Shown piece after piece: positions 7,585 through 15,938 of a stretch of DNA of 64,000 nt; the first letter of the stretch is position 1, and every line of letters begins with the position of its first letter. The stretch comes from Cupidesulfovibrio sp000226255 (GTDB taxonomy: Bacteria > Desulfobacterota > Desulfovibrionia > Desulfovibrionales > Desulfovibrionaceae), in contig NZ_AP036014.1 in assembly GCF_003402415.2 (NCBI RefSeq), forward strand, positions 1,364,001-1,428,000, written 5' to 3'. The notes under the pieces are model-generated. The model made no database searches. It was given only the letters and a program-made list of their open reading frames with translations, and was not told the DNA's origin. Made by a program: the position numbers and the translations under genes.

Positions 7585-8583
7585 GTGGACACTGACAGGA
7601 CGACCACGAAGGGGCGGGTGTTCGCCATGTTGCTTGAAGCGGGCGGCAACTGGCGATCCGGAGAGGAACTTTCGCGGCTGCTCGGCGTGAGCCGGGCCGC
7701 CGTGGCCAAGCACGTGCGCACGCTGCGCGGCGAAGGGTACGAGATCGAGGCCATGACCCGTCGGGGTTACCGGCTGCTGGCCGAGGCCGACGTGCTCACC
7801 GTTGACGGCGTCCGCCGGGGGTTGCGCACAGCCTGCTTCGGGCAGGGCGACTTCGTCCTGCTCGACCGTACCGACTCCACCAACCGCGAGGCCGCGTTGC
7901 TGGCCCTGGGTGACGCCCCCGAGGGCGCCGTGGTGGTCGCGTCGGAGCAGACGGCAGGGCGCGGCCGCACCGGGCGGCCCTGGGCTTCGCCCGCCGGGGT
8001 GGGGGTGTACGTCTCGCTGGTGCTGCGACCCCGCCTGGCCCCGCAGGCCGCGCCGCTGGTCACCCTGCTGACCGCCGTTGCCGTTGCCGAGGCCGTGGCC
8101 GAGGTCACCGGCCTTGCCCCGCGCGCCAAATGGCCCAACGACGTGCTGCTGCACGGCCGCAAGGTGTCGGGGAACCTGACCGAGGTGTTCACGGTGGCCG
8201 ATGCGGTCTCCCATGTGGTCACCGGCGCGGGTATCAACGTGAACACCCGCGTGGCGGACCTGCCCGAAGACCTGCGCGACAAGGCCACCTCGCTGGCCGC
8301 CGAACTGGGCCGTCCGGTTTCGCGGCTGGACGTGCTGCGCGCCTTTCTGGAACGGGCCGAGCACTGGTACGGTGCCCTGCGCGAGGGCGACCCCGGCCCG
8401 GTCATCGCGCGCTGGAAGGAACTTTCCTCCATCGTGGGCACCCCCCTGCGGGTGGGCACGCCGCACGGCGTGGTGGAGGGCCTTGTGGCCGACGTGGACC
8501 CCGACGGCCTGCTGCGCCTGGTGGATGCCGGGGGCCGCGAACATCGCCTGCATGCGGGCGACGTCATTGACAGCAGGCCGTAA
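7585..8583 (+). CDS. birA: bifunctional biotin operon repressor / biotin-protein ligase
   Basis: Attaches biotin to carboxyl-carrier proteins and, when loaded with biotinyl-AMP, represses the biotin operon. The 332-residue protein has an N-terminal winged helix (residues 10-65, with SRAAVAKHVRTLR as recognition region), so it is the regulatory class of BirA. The ligase domain has the adenylate loop GRGRTGRPW (125-133) and the AKWPNDVLL and KVSGNL motifs. The GTG at 7585 begins only 5 bp after the operator and has no visible ribosome-binding site. The next candidate, ATG at 7627 with AAGGGG upstream, would cut into the first helix of the winged helix. I prefer the GTG on homology grounds, but the start is open. 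Confidence 0.94.
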   Translation: MDTDRTTTKGRVFAMLLEAGGNWRSGEELSRLLGVSRAAVAKHVRTLRGEGYEIEAMTRRGYRLLAEADVLTVDGVRRGLRTACFGQGDFVLLDRTDSTNREAALLALGDAPEGAVVVASEQTAGRGRTGRPWASPAGVGVYVSLVLRPRLAPQAAPLVTLLTAVAVAEAVAEVTGLAPRAKWPNDVLLHGRKVSGNLTEVFTVADAVSHVVTGAGINVNTRVADLPEDLRDKATSLAAELGRPVSRLDVLRAFLERAEHWYGALREGDPGPVIARWKELSSIVGTPLRVGTPHGVVEGLVADVDPDGLLRLVDAGGREHRLHAGDVIDSRP

Positions 8584-8657
8584 GCGCCTATCTCTTCGGG
8601 GCCGCGACCGGCCGGTGTGACGCACCGGCGCGGGGCGCGGCGGCGCGCCTTGCCGTC

Positions 8658-8683
8658 GGCCCGCCGGTTTTTCCGGCGCGGCC
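8658..8683. terminator. hairpin downstream of birA
   Basis: A ten-pair stem with one bulged base and a five-T loop lies 75 bp after the birA stop. There is no clear U-run after the stem, so it may be a weak or Rho-assisted terminator. The rest of 8584-8819 holds no gene I can support. Confidence 0.35.
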
Positions 8684-8819
8684 GTGCGGTTTTGAGCGCC
8701 CGGCCACGGGCGGGGCCAGCCGTGCATGCGCGCGGCGGCGTCCCGTGGCCCGCGCCGGATCATGCCTGCGGGCGGGTGCGACGCCCACCACCGATACCGA
8801 ATCGAACGGACGGCAAGAG

Positions 8820-10241
8820 ATGTCGCAACACGCGCGCCCGCTGGGCGACGATGCTTCCTATCGCGGCATCTGGCGGCTGACATGGCCCCAGATGCTGATG
8901 ATGGTCTTCCACTTCCTCATCGGGTTTACCGATGTGTGGGTGGCGGGCCGCATTCAGCCAGAGGTGCAGGCCGCCATCGGCCTCGTTTCGCAGTGTCTGT
9001 TCTTTCTGCTGGTGGTTGCCGTGGCCGGGGCCAATGCCGGGGTCGCGGCCATCAGCCAGGCGCTGGGGGCGGGACTGCTGCCGCGTGCACGCCGCTACGT
9101 GGGCATGGTGCTGGCCGGAGGCTGCACGGTGGGCGTGGGCATCATGCTGCTGGGCCTGGGCACCATCGATCCCTTCCTGCGCCTGTTGCAGGTGCCCGAA
9201 ACCATTCTGCCGGTGGCCTCGTACTTCTGGAAGGTGTACCTGCTGGGGCTGCCCGCCAACTACCTGTTCACCATCACCGGGGCGGTGTTTCGCGCCCGCA
9301 AGCGCATGATCGCGCCACTGCTGTCCATGGTGGTTGTCTGCGCCGTCAACGCCGGGGCCACCCTGGGCTTCGGCCTCGGGCTGTGGGGTCTGCCTGCGTA
9401 CGGGTATGCCGGGGTGGCCTGGGCCACCTTTGCGTCCATCATCATCGGGGCCGCGCTGAACATGCTCATGCTGGCCCGCGACAGGGAGCTGCTGCAACGC
9501 GCCTCGTTTCCCCCGCTGCGGTGGATGCGCCGCGGCGCGCCCTACCTGATCCGCGTGGCCGCCCCTGCGGCCGGGCTGCAGATCATGTGGAACCTCGGCT
9601 ACCTGGTGCTGTTCGCCATCACCGCCTCGCTGCCCGTGGACAGCGTGGCGGCCCTGGCGGGCATGACGGCGGGCATGCGGGTGGAGTCGTTCATCTTTTT
9701 GCCCGCGCTGGCCTTCAACATGACTGCCTCCGTGCTGGTCGGGCACCTGCTGGGCGCGGGGCGCAAGCCCGAGGCCATTCGGGTAAGCCTGCGCCTGCTG
9801 GTCACCGGCTGCGCCTCCATGAGCGTGTTCGCCGCGCTGCTCTGGCCATGGACCGCCGACATCGCCGCCTGGCTGTCGCCGCAGCCCGCCGTGGCCGCCC
9901 AGGTGGTCAGCTATCTGCGGTACAACCTCGTCTCCATCCCCTTCACCGTGGCCAGCATGACCCTTGGCGGCGTCATGACCGGCGCGGGCGCCACCCTGTA
10001 CTCCTTCCTGGTGTACGGCTCGGCCACGTGGTTCGTGCGGCTGCCGCTGGCATGGATCATGGGGCACATGGTGTGGAAGGATGCGGCCGGGATCTTTCTT
10101 GCCATGTTCATTTCCCAGGTGTTCCAGTCTTCGGTCATGCTGTGGCTGTTCCATACGCGTGACTGGAGCCGGTTCAGCATGATCCGGCGCAACGGCCGCA
10201 CGGCCGCGCCACAAGGAGCTGCCTCGCATGACCGACAGTGA
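8820..10241 (+). CDS. MATE family multidrug/sodium antiporter
   Basis: Integral inner-membrane exporter of 473 residues with about twelve hydrophobic segments arranged as two six-helix halves. The first half begins WRLTWPQMLMMVFHFLIGFTD and the second begins near residue 235 after a basic loop (LRWMRRGAPYL). The fold is that of the MATE family, which uses a sodium or proton gradient to export cationic drugs and metabolites. The substrate cannot be told from sequence. The ATG at 8820 is preceded by AAGAG; an upstream in-frame ATG at 8745 would add 25 polar residues that do not belong to the family. The 3' end overlaps the next gene by 14 bp, suggesting co-transcription. Confidence 0.9.
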   Translation: MSQHARPLGDDASYRGIWRLTWPQMLMMVFHFLIGFTDVWVAGRIQPEVQAAIGLVSQCLFFLLVVAVAGANAGVAAISQALGAGLLPRARRYVGMVLAGGCTVGVGIMLLGLGTIDPFLRLLQVPETILPVASYFWKVYLLGLPANYLFTITGAVFRARKRMIAPLLSMVVVCAVNAGATLGFGLGLWGLPAYGYAGVAWATFASIIIGAALNMLMLARDRELLQRASFPPLRWMRRGAPYLIRVAAPAAGLQIMWNLGYLVLFAITASLPVDSVAALAGMTAGMRVESFIFLPALAFNMTASVLVGHLLGAGRKPEAIRVSLRLLVTGCASMSVFAALLWPWTADIAAWLSPQPAVAAQVVSYLRYNLVSIPFTVASMTLGGVMTGAGATLYSFLVYGSATWFVRLPLAWIMGHMVWKDAAGIFLAMFISQVFQSSVMLWLFHTRDWSRFSMIRRNGRTAAPQGAASHDRQ

Positions 10242-11127
10242 GTTGACCCCCGGAGAGTTCCGGCCCGTCTCGCTCGACCGCATGGCCGAGTATCTCGACC
10301 TTTTCGCCCGCACGCCGCAGCACGCGTCGGACTACAGTTTCACCAACGTCTGGGGCTGGGCCGAGTATTACGGCCTGGAATGGACCTTTGCGCACGGCCT
10401 GTGCTGGCTGCGTCAGACCCGGCCCGAGCCAGTGTGGTGGGCCCCCGTGGGGCCGTGGCTGGACGCCGACTGGAGCAGATGCGCGCTGCTGGGCGCGGGA
10501 GCGCGGTTCATCCGCGTGCCCGAGTCGCTGGCCGTGCACTGGCAGCAGACCCTGGGCGGCCGGGTGACCCTGACCGAGGCGCGCGGCCAGTGGGACTACC
10601 TGTACGGGGCACAGGACCTTGCGGAGCTGAAGGGCAACAGGTTTCACAAGAAGAAGAACCACGTGAACGGCTTTCTGAAAGCCTACCCGCACGAATACCA
10701 CCCCATGACCCCGGACTGCATCGAGGCGGTGCTGGACATGCAGGAGGAATGGTGCAAGTGGCGCGAGTGCGACGAGTCGCACGCGCTGGTGGCCGAGAAC
10801 ACCGCCGTGCGCAGGGTGCTGGAGCACTGGGACAGGATTCCCGGTCTTTCCGGCGGCGCGCTGTACGTGGACGGCGCCATGATCGCCTACACCGTGGGCG
10901 AGCGGCTGGACGACGAGACCCTGGTGGTGCACTTCGAGAAGGCCAAGTCCGAGTATCGCGGCGTGTATCAGGCCATCAACAACCTGTACGCGCGCGAGCA
11001 CGCCATGAGCTTTCGGTACATCAACCGCGAGCAGGATCTGGACGACCTGGGCCTGCGCCAGGCCAAGGAGAGCTACAATCCCTTGGGCTTCCTGAAGAAG
11101 TTCGCGGTGGACGTGGCCCCGGCGTAG
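10228..11127 (+). CDS. DUF2156 / phosphatidylglycerol lysyltransferase-like GNAT protein
   Basis: A soluble 299-residue protein resembling the DUF2156 family, a pair of GNAT-like acyltransferase domains related to the C-terminal part of phosphatidylglycerol lysyltransferases (MprF). Recognisable segments are the FTNVWGWAEYYGLEW start, the central basic stretch RFHKKKNHVNGF (about residues 136-147), where the family usually changes domain, and the C-terminal INREQDLDDLGLRQAKESYNP. No membrane segment is present, so the MprF flippase part is absent. An AAGGAG site precedes the ATG and the gene overlaps the MATE gene by 14 bp. Donor and acceptor molecules are unknown; the pairing with an exporter does not identify the substrate. 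Confidence 0.8.
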   Translation: MTDSELTPGEFRPVSLDRMAEYLDLFARTPQHASDYSFTNVWGWAEYYGLEWTFAHGLCWLRQTRPEPVWWAPVGPWLDADWSRCALLGAGARFIRVPESLAVHWQQTLGGRVTLTEARGQWDYLYGAQDLAELKGNRFHKKKNHVNGFLKAYPHEYHPMTPDCIEAVLDMQEEWCKWRECDESHALVAENTAVRRVLEHWDRIPGLSGGALYVDGAMIAYTVGERLDDETLVVHFEKAKSEYRGVYQAINNLYAREHAMSFRYINREQDLDDLGLRQAKESYNPLGFLKKFAVDVAPA

Positions 11128-11129
11128 GG

Positions 11130-11340
11130 GTGGTTTTTTGTATGCCTCTGGCGGCAGGGGGCAGCAGCGCGCTGCGATCGCCATCCGCGCTTTGCGGTCC
11201 CTAGCCGTAAGGTTCGCTTCGCTCACCTAACGGCTAGGGCAATGCTCTATGATTCGCATAACGGCTGCCGTCCCCTGCACTCCCGCATCCTTGCCAACCC
11301 CGCCCGTGGTTTGACACCCCGCCGCCGAAGGCAGTAGAAG
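11130..11340 (+). repeat. dispersed palindromic intergenic element, copy D1
   Basis: The gap after the DUF2156 gene starts 2-3 bp past its stop with TTTTTTGTATGCCTCTGGCGG and ends with a partly complementary arm near 11325-11340. Inside is a strong hairpin: CCCTAGCCGTAAGGT (11199-11213) pairs with ACCTAACGGCTAGGG (11225-11239) at 14 of 15 positions. The blocks CTGCGATCGCCATCCG, CCGTAAGGTTCGC, CACCTAACGG and CTGCCGTCCC recur in the same order at 62961-63188. It resembles a small non-autonomous mobile repeat. No gene is visible inside it. Confidence 0.75.
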
Positions 11341-11409
11341 GGCGCGGCGTTCGCCGCCCCTGCGGGGCGCGCCATCCGCCCCCATGCGGGGGAATTCCTG
11401 GAGGTTTCC

Positions 11410-11643
11410 ATGTCCGATGCCATTCGCGAAAAGGTGCAGGCCGCCCTTGACAAGGTTCGTCCCTATCTTCAGGGCGACGGCGGCGACGTCGAACTGGTGG
11501 AGATCACCGCCGACGGCGTGGTCCGCGTGCGCCTGACCGGCGCGTGCAAGGGCTGCCCCATGTCGCAGCAGACCCTGAAGGGCGGCGTGGAACGCATGGT
11601 GCTGAAGGACGTGGCCGAGGTGAAGCGCGTCGAGGCCGTGTAG
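11410..11643 (+). CDS. NifU C-terminal domain protein (Fe-S cluster scaffold/carrier)
   Basis: A 77-residue protein consisting only of the NifU C-terminal (Nfu) domain. The segment QGDGGDVELVEI and the cysteine pair CKGC (about residues 47-50) are the hallmarks of proteins that bind a [4Fe-4S] cluster between two subunits and hand it to apo-proteins. GGAGG lies eight bases before the ATG. It stands alone between a repeat-filled gap and gltX. In an anaerobe rich in iron-sulfur enzymes such a carrier is expected; its specific clients cannot be inferred from position. Confidence 0.92.
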   Translation: MSDAIREKVQAALDKVRPYLQGDGGDVELVEITADGVVRVRLTGACKGCPMSQQTLKGGVERMVLKDVAEVKRVEAV

Positions 11644-11849
11644 CCTCCGCGCCGCGCGCCGTTTTCCGCGATTTTTCCGCATCGTTTCCGCGCCGGGCGC
11701 GTCCGCGTTCCGGATTCGCGCAGCTTTCCTTCGTCACGCCGTCCGCGTTGTGCCGTCCTTGTGCGGCTGCCTGCCGGGCCTGACCCGGTCCGACCGGTGC
11801 GTGCACGCTTTTTACGCCATATCGTTACCCGAAGAACGGGGAGAACATC

Positions 11850-13244
11850 ATGACCAAGGTCGTCACGCGCTTCGCGCCGAGCCCCACCGGGCACCTGCAC
11901 ATCGGCGGGGCGCGCACCGCCATCTTCAACTGGCTGCTGGCCCGCCACTTCGGCGGCACCTTTCTGCTGCGTATCGAGGACACCGACCAGGAGCGCTCGC
12001 TGCAGGAGTACACCGACTCCATCCTGGCCTCCATGCGCTGGCTGGGGCTGGACTGGGATGGCGACCTCATCTACCAGAGCCGCCGCTTCGACATCTACAA
12101 CGGCTATATCGACCGCATGCTGGAAACCGGCCACGCCTACTGGTGCGAATGCACGCCCGAAGAGGTGGAGCAGATGCGCGAAACGGCGCGCGCGCGCGGC
12201 CTGAAGCCCAAGTACGACGGCCGCTGCCGCGAGCGCGGCCTTGGCCCCGGCCCCGGCAGGGTGGTGCGCCTGAAGGCCCCGCTGACCGGGCGCGTGGTGT
12301 TCGAGGACCTGGTCAAGGGCACCCTGGCCTTTGACGCGGCGGAACTGGACGACATGGTGCTGCGCCGCTCCGACGGCACGCCCACCTACAACATGGCCGT
12401 GGTGGTGGATGACGCCACCATGGGCGTCACCCATGTGCTGCGCGGCGACGACCATGTGTCCAACACCCCCAAGCAGGTGCTGATCTACCAGGCGCTGGGC
12501 CTGCCCCTGCCGGTGTTCGGCCATGTGCCCATGATCCTTGGCCCGGACAAGAAGAAGCTGTCCAAGCGCCACGGCGCGCGCGCGGTCATCGAGTACGAGC
12601 AGGACGGCCTTTTGCCCCAGGCCCTGGTGAACTATCTGGTGCGCCTGGGCTGGTCGTTCGGCGACCAGGAAATCTTCGCGCTGCAAGAACTGGTGGAAAA
12701 GTTCACCACCGACAACCTGAACAGCGCGCCCGCCGCCTTCGACCCGGACAAGTTGCAGTGGCTGAACGCCCACTACCTGCGCGAGACCCCGGTGGACGAA
12801 CTGGCCCGGCTTGCCGCCCCCTTCGTGAAGGCGGAAGGGTTCGACGTGGCCCCGGAACGCCTGGCCGCGCTGGTGCCCCTGTTCCGCGAACGTGCCTCGA
12901 ACCTGGCCGATCTGGCCAGGGTGATGCGCTTCATGCTGGTGGACGCCGCCGCGCTGGAATACGACCCCGCCGCCGTGGTCAAGGCCCTGACCGCAGAGGG
13001 CAAGGCCCACGTTGCCGCCCTGCGCGGCCTGCTGGAGAAGGCCGAGCCCTTCGACAAGGCCGCGCTGGAAAAGGTAGTGCACGACTACGTGGAGCAGGGC
13101 GGCCTGAAGTTCAAGCAGGTGGGGCCGCCGTTGCGCGCGGCCCTGGTGGGGGCGATGGGCGGCCCCGCCCTGCCCGAGATCATGGAGTTTCTGGGCCGCG
13201 CGGAAACGCTGGCCCGTCTTGACCGGGCCGTGGCGCTGCCCTGA
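11850..13244 (+). CDS. gltX: glutamyl-tRNA synthetase
   Basis: Charges tRNA-Glu (and, where a GatCAB amidotransferase is used, possibly tRNA-Gln) with glutamate. The 464-residue class I synthetase has the HIGH-type motif APSPTGHLHIGG at residues 8-19, the KMSKS-type loop KKLSKRHG near residue 236 and the helical C-terminal anticodon-binding domain. A GGGGAGAA site precedes the ATG. The 3' end is unusual: the bases around the stop form three near-identical 11-bp units (13239-13270) so that the TGA lies in the first unit; this does not change the protein. Confidence 0.97.
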   Translation: MTKVVTRFAPSPTGHLHIGGARTAIFNWLLARHFGGTFLLRIEDTDQERSLQEYTDSILASMRWLGLDWDGDLIYQSRRFDIYNGYIDRMLETGHAYWCECTPEEVEQMRETARARGLKPKYDGRCRERGLGPGPGRVVRLKAPLTGRVVFEDLVKGTLAFDAAELDDMVLRRSDGTPTYNMAVVVDDATMGVTHVLRGDDHVSNTPKQVLIYQALGLPLPVFGHVPMILGPDKKKLSKRHGARAVIEYEQDGLLPQALVNYLVRLGWSFGDQEIFALQELVEKFTTDNLNSAPAAFDPDKLQWLNAHYLRETPVDELARLAAPFVKAEGFDVAPERLAALVPLFRERASNLADLARVMRFMLVDAAALEYDPAAVVKALTAEGKAHVAALRGLLEKAEPFDKAALEKVVHDYVEQGGLKFKQVGPPLRAALVGAMGGPALPEIMEFLGRAETLARLDRAVALP

Positions 13245-13270
13245 CCTTGCCCTGACCTTGCCCTGACCGG
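13239..13270 (+). repeat. short tandem repeat spanning the gltX stop codon
   Basis: Three consecutive copies of an 11-bp unit (GCCCTGACCTT, the last diverging after CCTGACC) cover the end of gltX. The first copy supplies the TGA stop and the later copies repeat it out of frame. Slippage during replication is the simplest explanation. Confidence 0.7.
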
Positions 13271-13668
13271 GGCTGGCAGGACGGGACGATGGTCGACGAC
13301 GTTCCATCGGCGGCGGAAGACTGCAGCGCCATCGCAGCGCGGCCGCTCCGCCGCCGCGTGGGTCTCGCAATGCCATGCATTGCAGCCCGTGCGCCGGGCA
13401 CATCGCTCCTGTGTTGCGTCAATGGCGGCATGCCGGGGGCGCGATAAAACGCCGCAAAGCCCGGCATTACGCCACGCGCCGATATGATGCGGAATGATGC
13501 ATGCCTTGCAAAGGGGCTGGAAGTGAATGCTTCCGGCCCCTTGTCGTTATGTCGCGCGCATGGCGTGGGGCGTGGATCTGCCGGTTCGCGTGCGCATGGA
13601 CCTTCATGTTCTGTCTCCGGTTTCCTCCGTCCGGGGGCAGGAGAATCCGGTAAATCGTCATTTGCTTG
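13271..13668. other. intergenic region with no supported gene
   Basis: Between gltX and the HD-GYP gene. I see no convincing reading frame: those present lack ribosome-binding sites and recognisable protein patterns. The last part, from about 13650, becomes AT-richer and leads into a candidate promoter. Confidence 0.6.
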
Positions 13669-13696
13669 TTGACATTGACATTTGCTGGTCGATAAA
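13669..13696 (+). promoter_or_regulatory. candidate sigma70-type promoter for the HD-GYP gene
   Basis: A perfect -35 hexamer TTGACA (13669-13674, immediately repeated at 13675-13680) is followed after 16 bp by GATAAA (13691-13696). It lies in a locally AT-rich patch about 110 bp upstream of the ATG at 13809. Confidence 0.5.
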
Positions 13697-13808
13697 GTCT
13701 GCAATCATCCAATTGACCGGCCGACGTCAGGCATTCCAACGCGGCGGCCGGGCGGCGGGGAGCGGCCGCGAGGCCGTTCGCAGCGCGCGGGTTCATGCCG
13801 GGGGGGCC

Positions 13809-15089
13809 ATGTATTCGGGGATTTCGGTCGACCTGTCGGACATGCTGTTGTCCATTTCGGAAGCGCTCGACCTTGCGAGCCCTTCGCTGTCGCAGCATCA
13901 GTTGCGGGTCGCCTTCGTGGCGTGGGAACTGGCCGAGGCGCTGGACCTGCCGCAGAAGGACAAGGAGACGCTGTTCATCGCGGCGCTGCTGCACGACGTG
14001 GGCGCGCTGTCGCCGGAAGACAAGCTGGACGTGCGCGCCTCGCGCGTGGAAAGCATGGACGAGCACTGCGTCGTGGGCGCGGGGCTGCTGGCGCAGGGGC
14101 CTGGCCTGGCCGAGGCGGCCGAGGTGGTGCGGCTGCACCACGCCACCCTGCCGGAACTGGAGGTGCGCGGGCCGGACCAGCGGGTGGCCCTGCTGGCCCA
14201 GATCGTGCTGCTGGCGGACACGCTGGAACGCTCCATGGACCGGCGCATCTACGTGTTGCACCAGCACGACGACCTCACCGCCGAAATCCGCCGCATGTCG
14301 GGCTGCGCCATCGACCGCCGGGTGGTGGAGGCGTTCCTGCTGGTTTCCGGCCGCGACGAATTCTGGCTGAACCTCGTCTCGCCGCGCCTGTTCGCCTTTC
14401 TCAGCGAGCGCAACCCCTGCCGTCGCCTGCAACTGGACCTGGACGGCGTGCGCACCTGGTCGCTGCTGGTGCGCGAGATCATCGACTTCCGCTCTCCGTT
14501 CACGGCCACCCATTCGGCCGGGGTTTCCGCCTCGGCCGGGGCGCTGGCGCGGGCCTTCGGCCTGCCGGAGCCGGAGGCGCGGCTGCTGGAAATCGCGGGC
14601 AACCTGCACGACCTTGGCAAGATGGTGGTGCCCAACGCCATCCTGGAAAAGGCGGGGCCCCTCTCCGACGAGGAATTCGCCGTCATGCGCCAGCACACCT
14701 ACCACACCTATCTGGTGCTCAATTCCATGAAGGGGCTTGGCGGCATTTCCGAATGGGCGGCCTTCCACCACGAGAAGCTCGACGGTTCCGGCTATCCCTT
14801 CCGCATCGGCGCGGGGGGGCTCAGCATCGGCTCGCGCATCATGGCCGTGGCCGACATGTGCACCGCCCTGGCCGAAGACCGGCCCTACCGTCAGGGCATG
14901 CGCCGCGACGAGATCATCGACGTGCTGCGCGACGGCGTGCGCCGGGGCCTGCTGGACAAGGCCGTGGTGGCCACGCTGGAATCGCGGCGCGACGACATCA
15001 TCGACATTTCCGACGCGGCCCAGCGCGAGGCGCGCAACAAGTTCTCGCGCCACCTGGGGGCAGAGGCCGCCAGGTCCGTTTCCCGGTAG
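13809..15089 (+). CDS. tandem HD / HD-GYP domain protein, putative cyclic-di-GMP phosphodiesterase
   Basis: A soluble 426-residue protein with two HD-type domains. The N-terminal one has a paired HD at H62-D63 (LLHDVGALS) and a HH at 110-111 but no GYP signature. The C-terminal one is a full HD-GYP domain: HD near 267 (NLHDLGKMVVPN) and HHEKLDGSGYP near 320. HD-GYP proteins hydrolyse cyclic-di-GMP. The first domain probably senses or regulates, or is a degenerate duplicate. No membrane or receiver domain is present. The ATG at 13809 has only a G-rich stretch upstream. The gene ends before a convergent terminator hairpin. Confidence 0.88.
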   Translation: MYSGISVDLSDMLLSISEALDLASPSLSQHQLRVAFVAWELAEALDLPQKDKETLFIAALLHDVGALSPEDKLDVRASRVESMDEHCVVGAGLLAQGPGLAEAAEVVRLHHATLPELEVRGPDQRVALLAQIVLLADTLERSMDRRIYVLHQHDDLTAEIRRMSGCAIDRRVVEAFLLVSGRDEFWLNLVSPRLFAFLSERNPCRRLQLDLDGVRTWSLLVREIIDFRSPFTATHSAGVSASAGALARAFGLPEPEARLLEIAGNLHDLGKMVVPNAILEKAGPLSDEEFAVMRQHTYHTYLVLNSMKGLGGISEWAAFHHEKLDGSGYPFRIGAGGLSIGSRIMAVADMCTALAEDRPYRQGMRRDEIIDVLRDGVRRGLLDKAVVATLESRRDDIIDISDAAQREARNKFSRHLGAEAARSVSR

Positions 15090-15132
15090 CGCCGCTGCCG
15101 CCGGTTTCGCGGGTTTCGCCTATTCCGGGCAC

Positions 15133-15161
15133 GAAAAAGGGGACGCCGTGGCGTCCCCTTT
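15133..15161. terminator. bidirectional terminator between convergent genes
   Basis: A nine-pair perfect stem (GGGGACGCC with GGCGTCCCC) is flanked by five A on one side and TTT on the other. It can therefore end transcription from the HD-GYP gene (plus) and from the acidic-tailed protein gene (minus). Confidence 0.8.
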
Positions 15162-15226
15162 CACGTCATTGCAGGCGCCGGGCAGGCACCAGGCAGGCAC
15201 CGGGCAAGCGCCGGGCGGCCCGCGCG

Positions 15227-15721
15227 CTACTGCACCGGGTAGCCGCCGTTGCGGCGACTGGCGGCATCGTCCCCGTCGTCCTCATCGTCCTCATCGCCGA
15301 AGTCGTCGTTGCCGGAATCCTCGTCGTCCAGCAGGCTGGCAAGGATGTCCTCGTCCAGATCGTCGTCGTCCTCATCGTCGCTCTCGTCCGGATCACCGCC
15401 GCCGTAGGCGCGGTCCATGTCCAGCAGGGGGCCGTCGCCGCGGGTCATCCGGTCCGCCGGGTCGGATGCGAACCCGTCGCCTTCGTCGTCGCGGGTGAAC
15501 ATGCGCCAGGTCACGCTGCCGTCCTCGTGCTGTTCCGAGGATACGCGCAGGATGGGGGTTTCCTTCCAGATGTAGACCATGGTGTCGTCCGGCCATATCT
15601 CGCAGCGCATGTGCGCCGCGATGGCGTGGGCGTCGATCTCGCCGGGGTTCTCGCCAAGGTCTTCCAACTGCTCGCGCAGCAGTTCCTCGACGCGGGCCGC
15701 CACCTTGCTGCCGTATTTCAT
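15227..15721 (-). CDS. uncharacterised protein with strongly acidic C-terminal tail
   Basis: I do not recognise the family. The 164-residue protein has an ordinary N-terminal part (residues 1-95: KYGSKVAARVEELLREQLEDLG, then IWPDDTMVYIWKETPILRV). The C-terminal tail, about residues 108-155, is almost entirely Asp and Glu (DESDDEDDDDLDEDIL). There is no signal peptide or membrane segment. GGAG stands eight bases before the chosen ATG at 15721; an ATG 14 codons upstream lacks such a site. Acidic tails of this kind are often protein-binding or DNA-mimic regions, but nothing here fixes a role. Transcribed divergently from the HcpR-like regulator. Confidence 0.75.
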   Translation of the reverse strand: MKYGSKVAARVEELLREQLEDLGENPGEIDAHAIAAHMRCEIWPDDTMVYIWKETPILRVSSEQHEDGSVTWRMFTRDDEGDGFASDPADRMTRGDGPLLDMDRAYGGGDPDESDDEDDDDLDEDILASLLDDEDSGNDDFGDEDDEDDGDDAASRRNGGYPVQ

Positions 15722-15874
15722 GGGATTGTCTCCTGTGGATGGGGCGCGCGCGCCCGTGGTCACTCACCGCTTACCGCACCCCGCGCACGGCCGCAACAGG
15801 CAGGCGCACGCCCGTCCCGGCCCTTGCCCTGCCTTCCGCCATGTGCTCCGCCCTGTTCGGGGCGTGTCGCGTTC

Positions 15875-15903
15875 TTGCCCCGTGGGCCGACGTGTCCTAT
15901 GCT
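15875..15903 (+). promoter_or_regulatory. candidate promoter of the HcpR-like regulator
   Basis: TTGCCC (15875-15880) and TATGCT (15898-15903) are 17 bp apart, 36 bp upstream of the GTG start. Four of six positions match consensus in each hexamer. I see no CRP/FNR-type palindrome around it, so autoregulation is not evident. Confidence 0.45.
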
Positions 15904-15938
15904 GCAAGCACCCCACGACCACAACCAGAGGAACGCCA

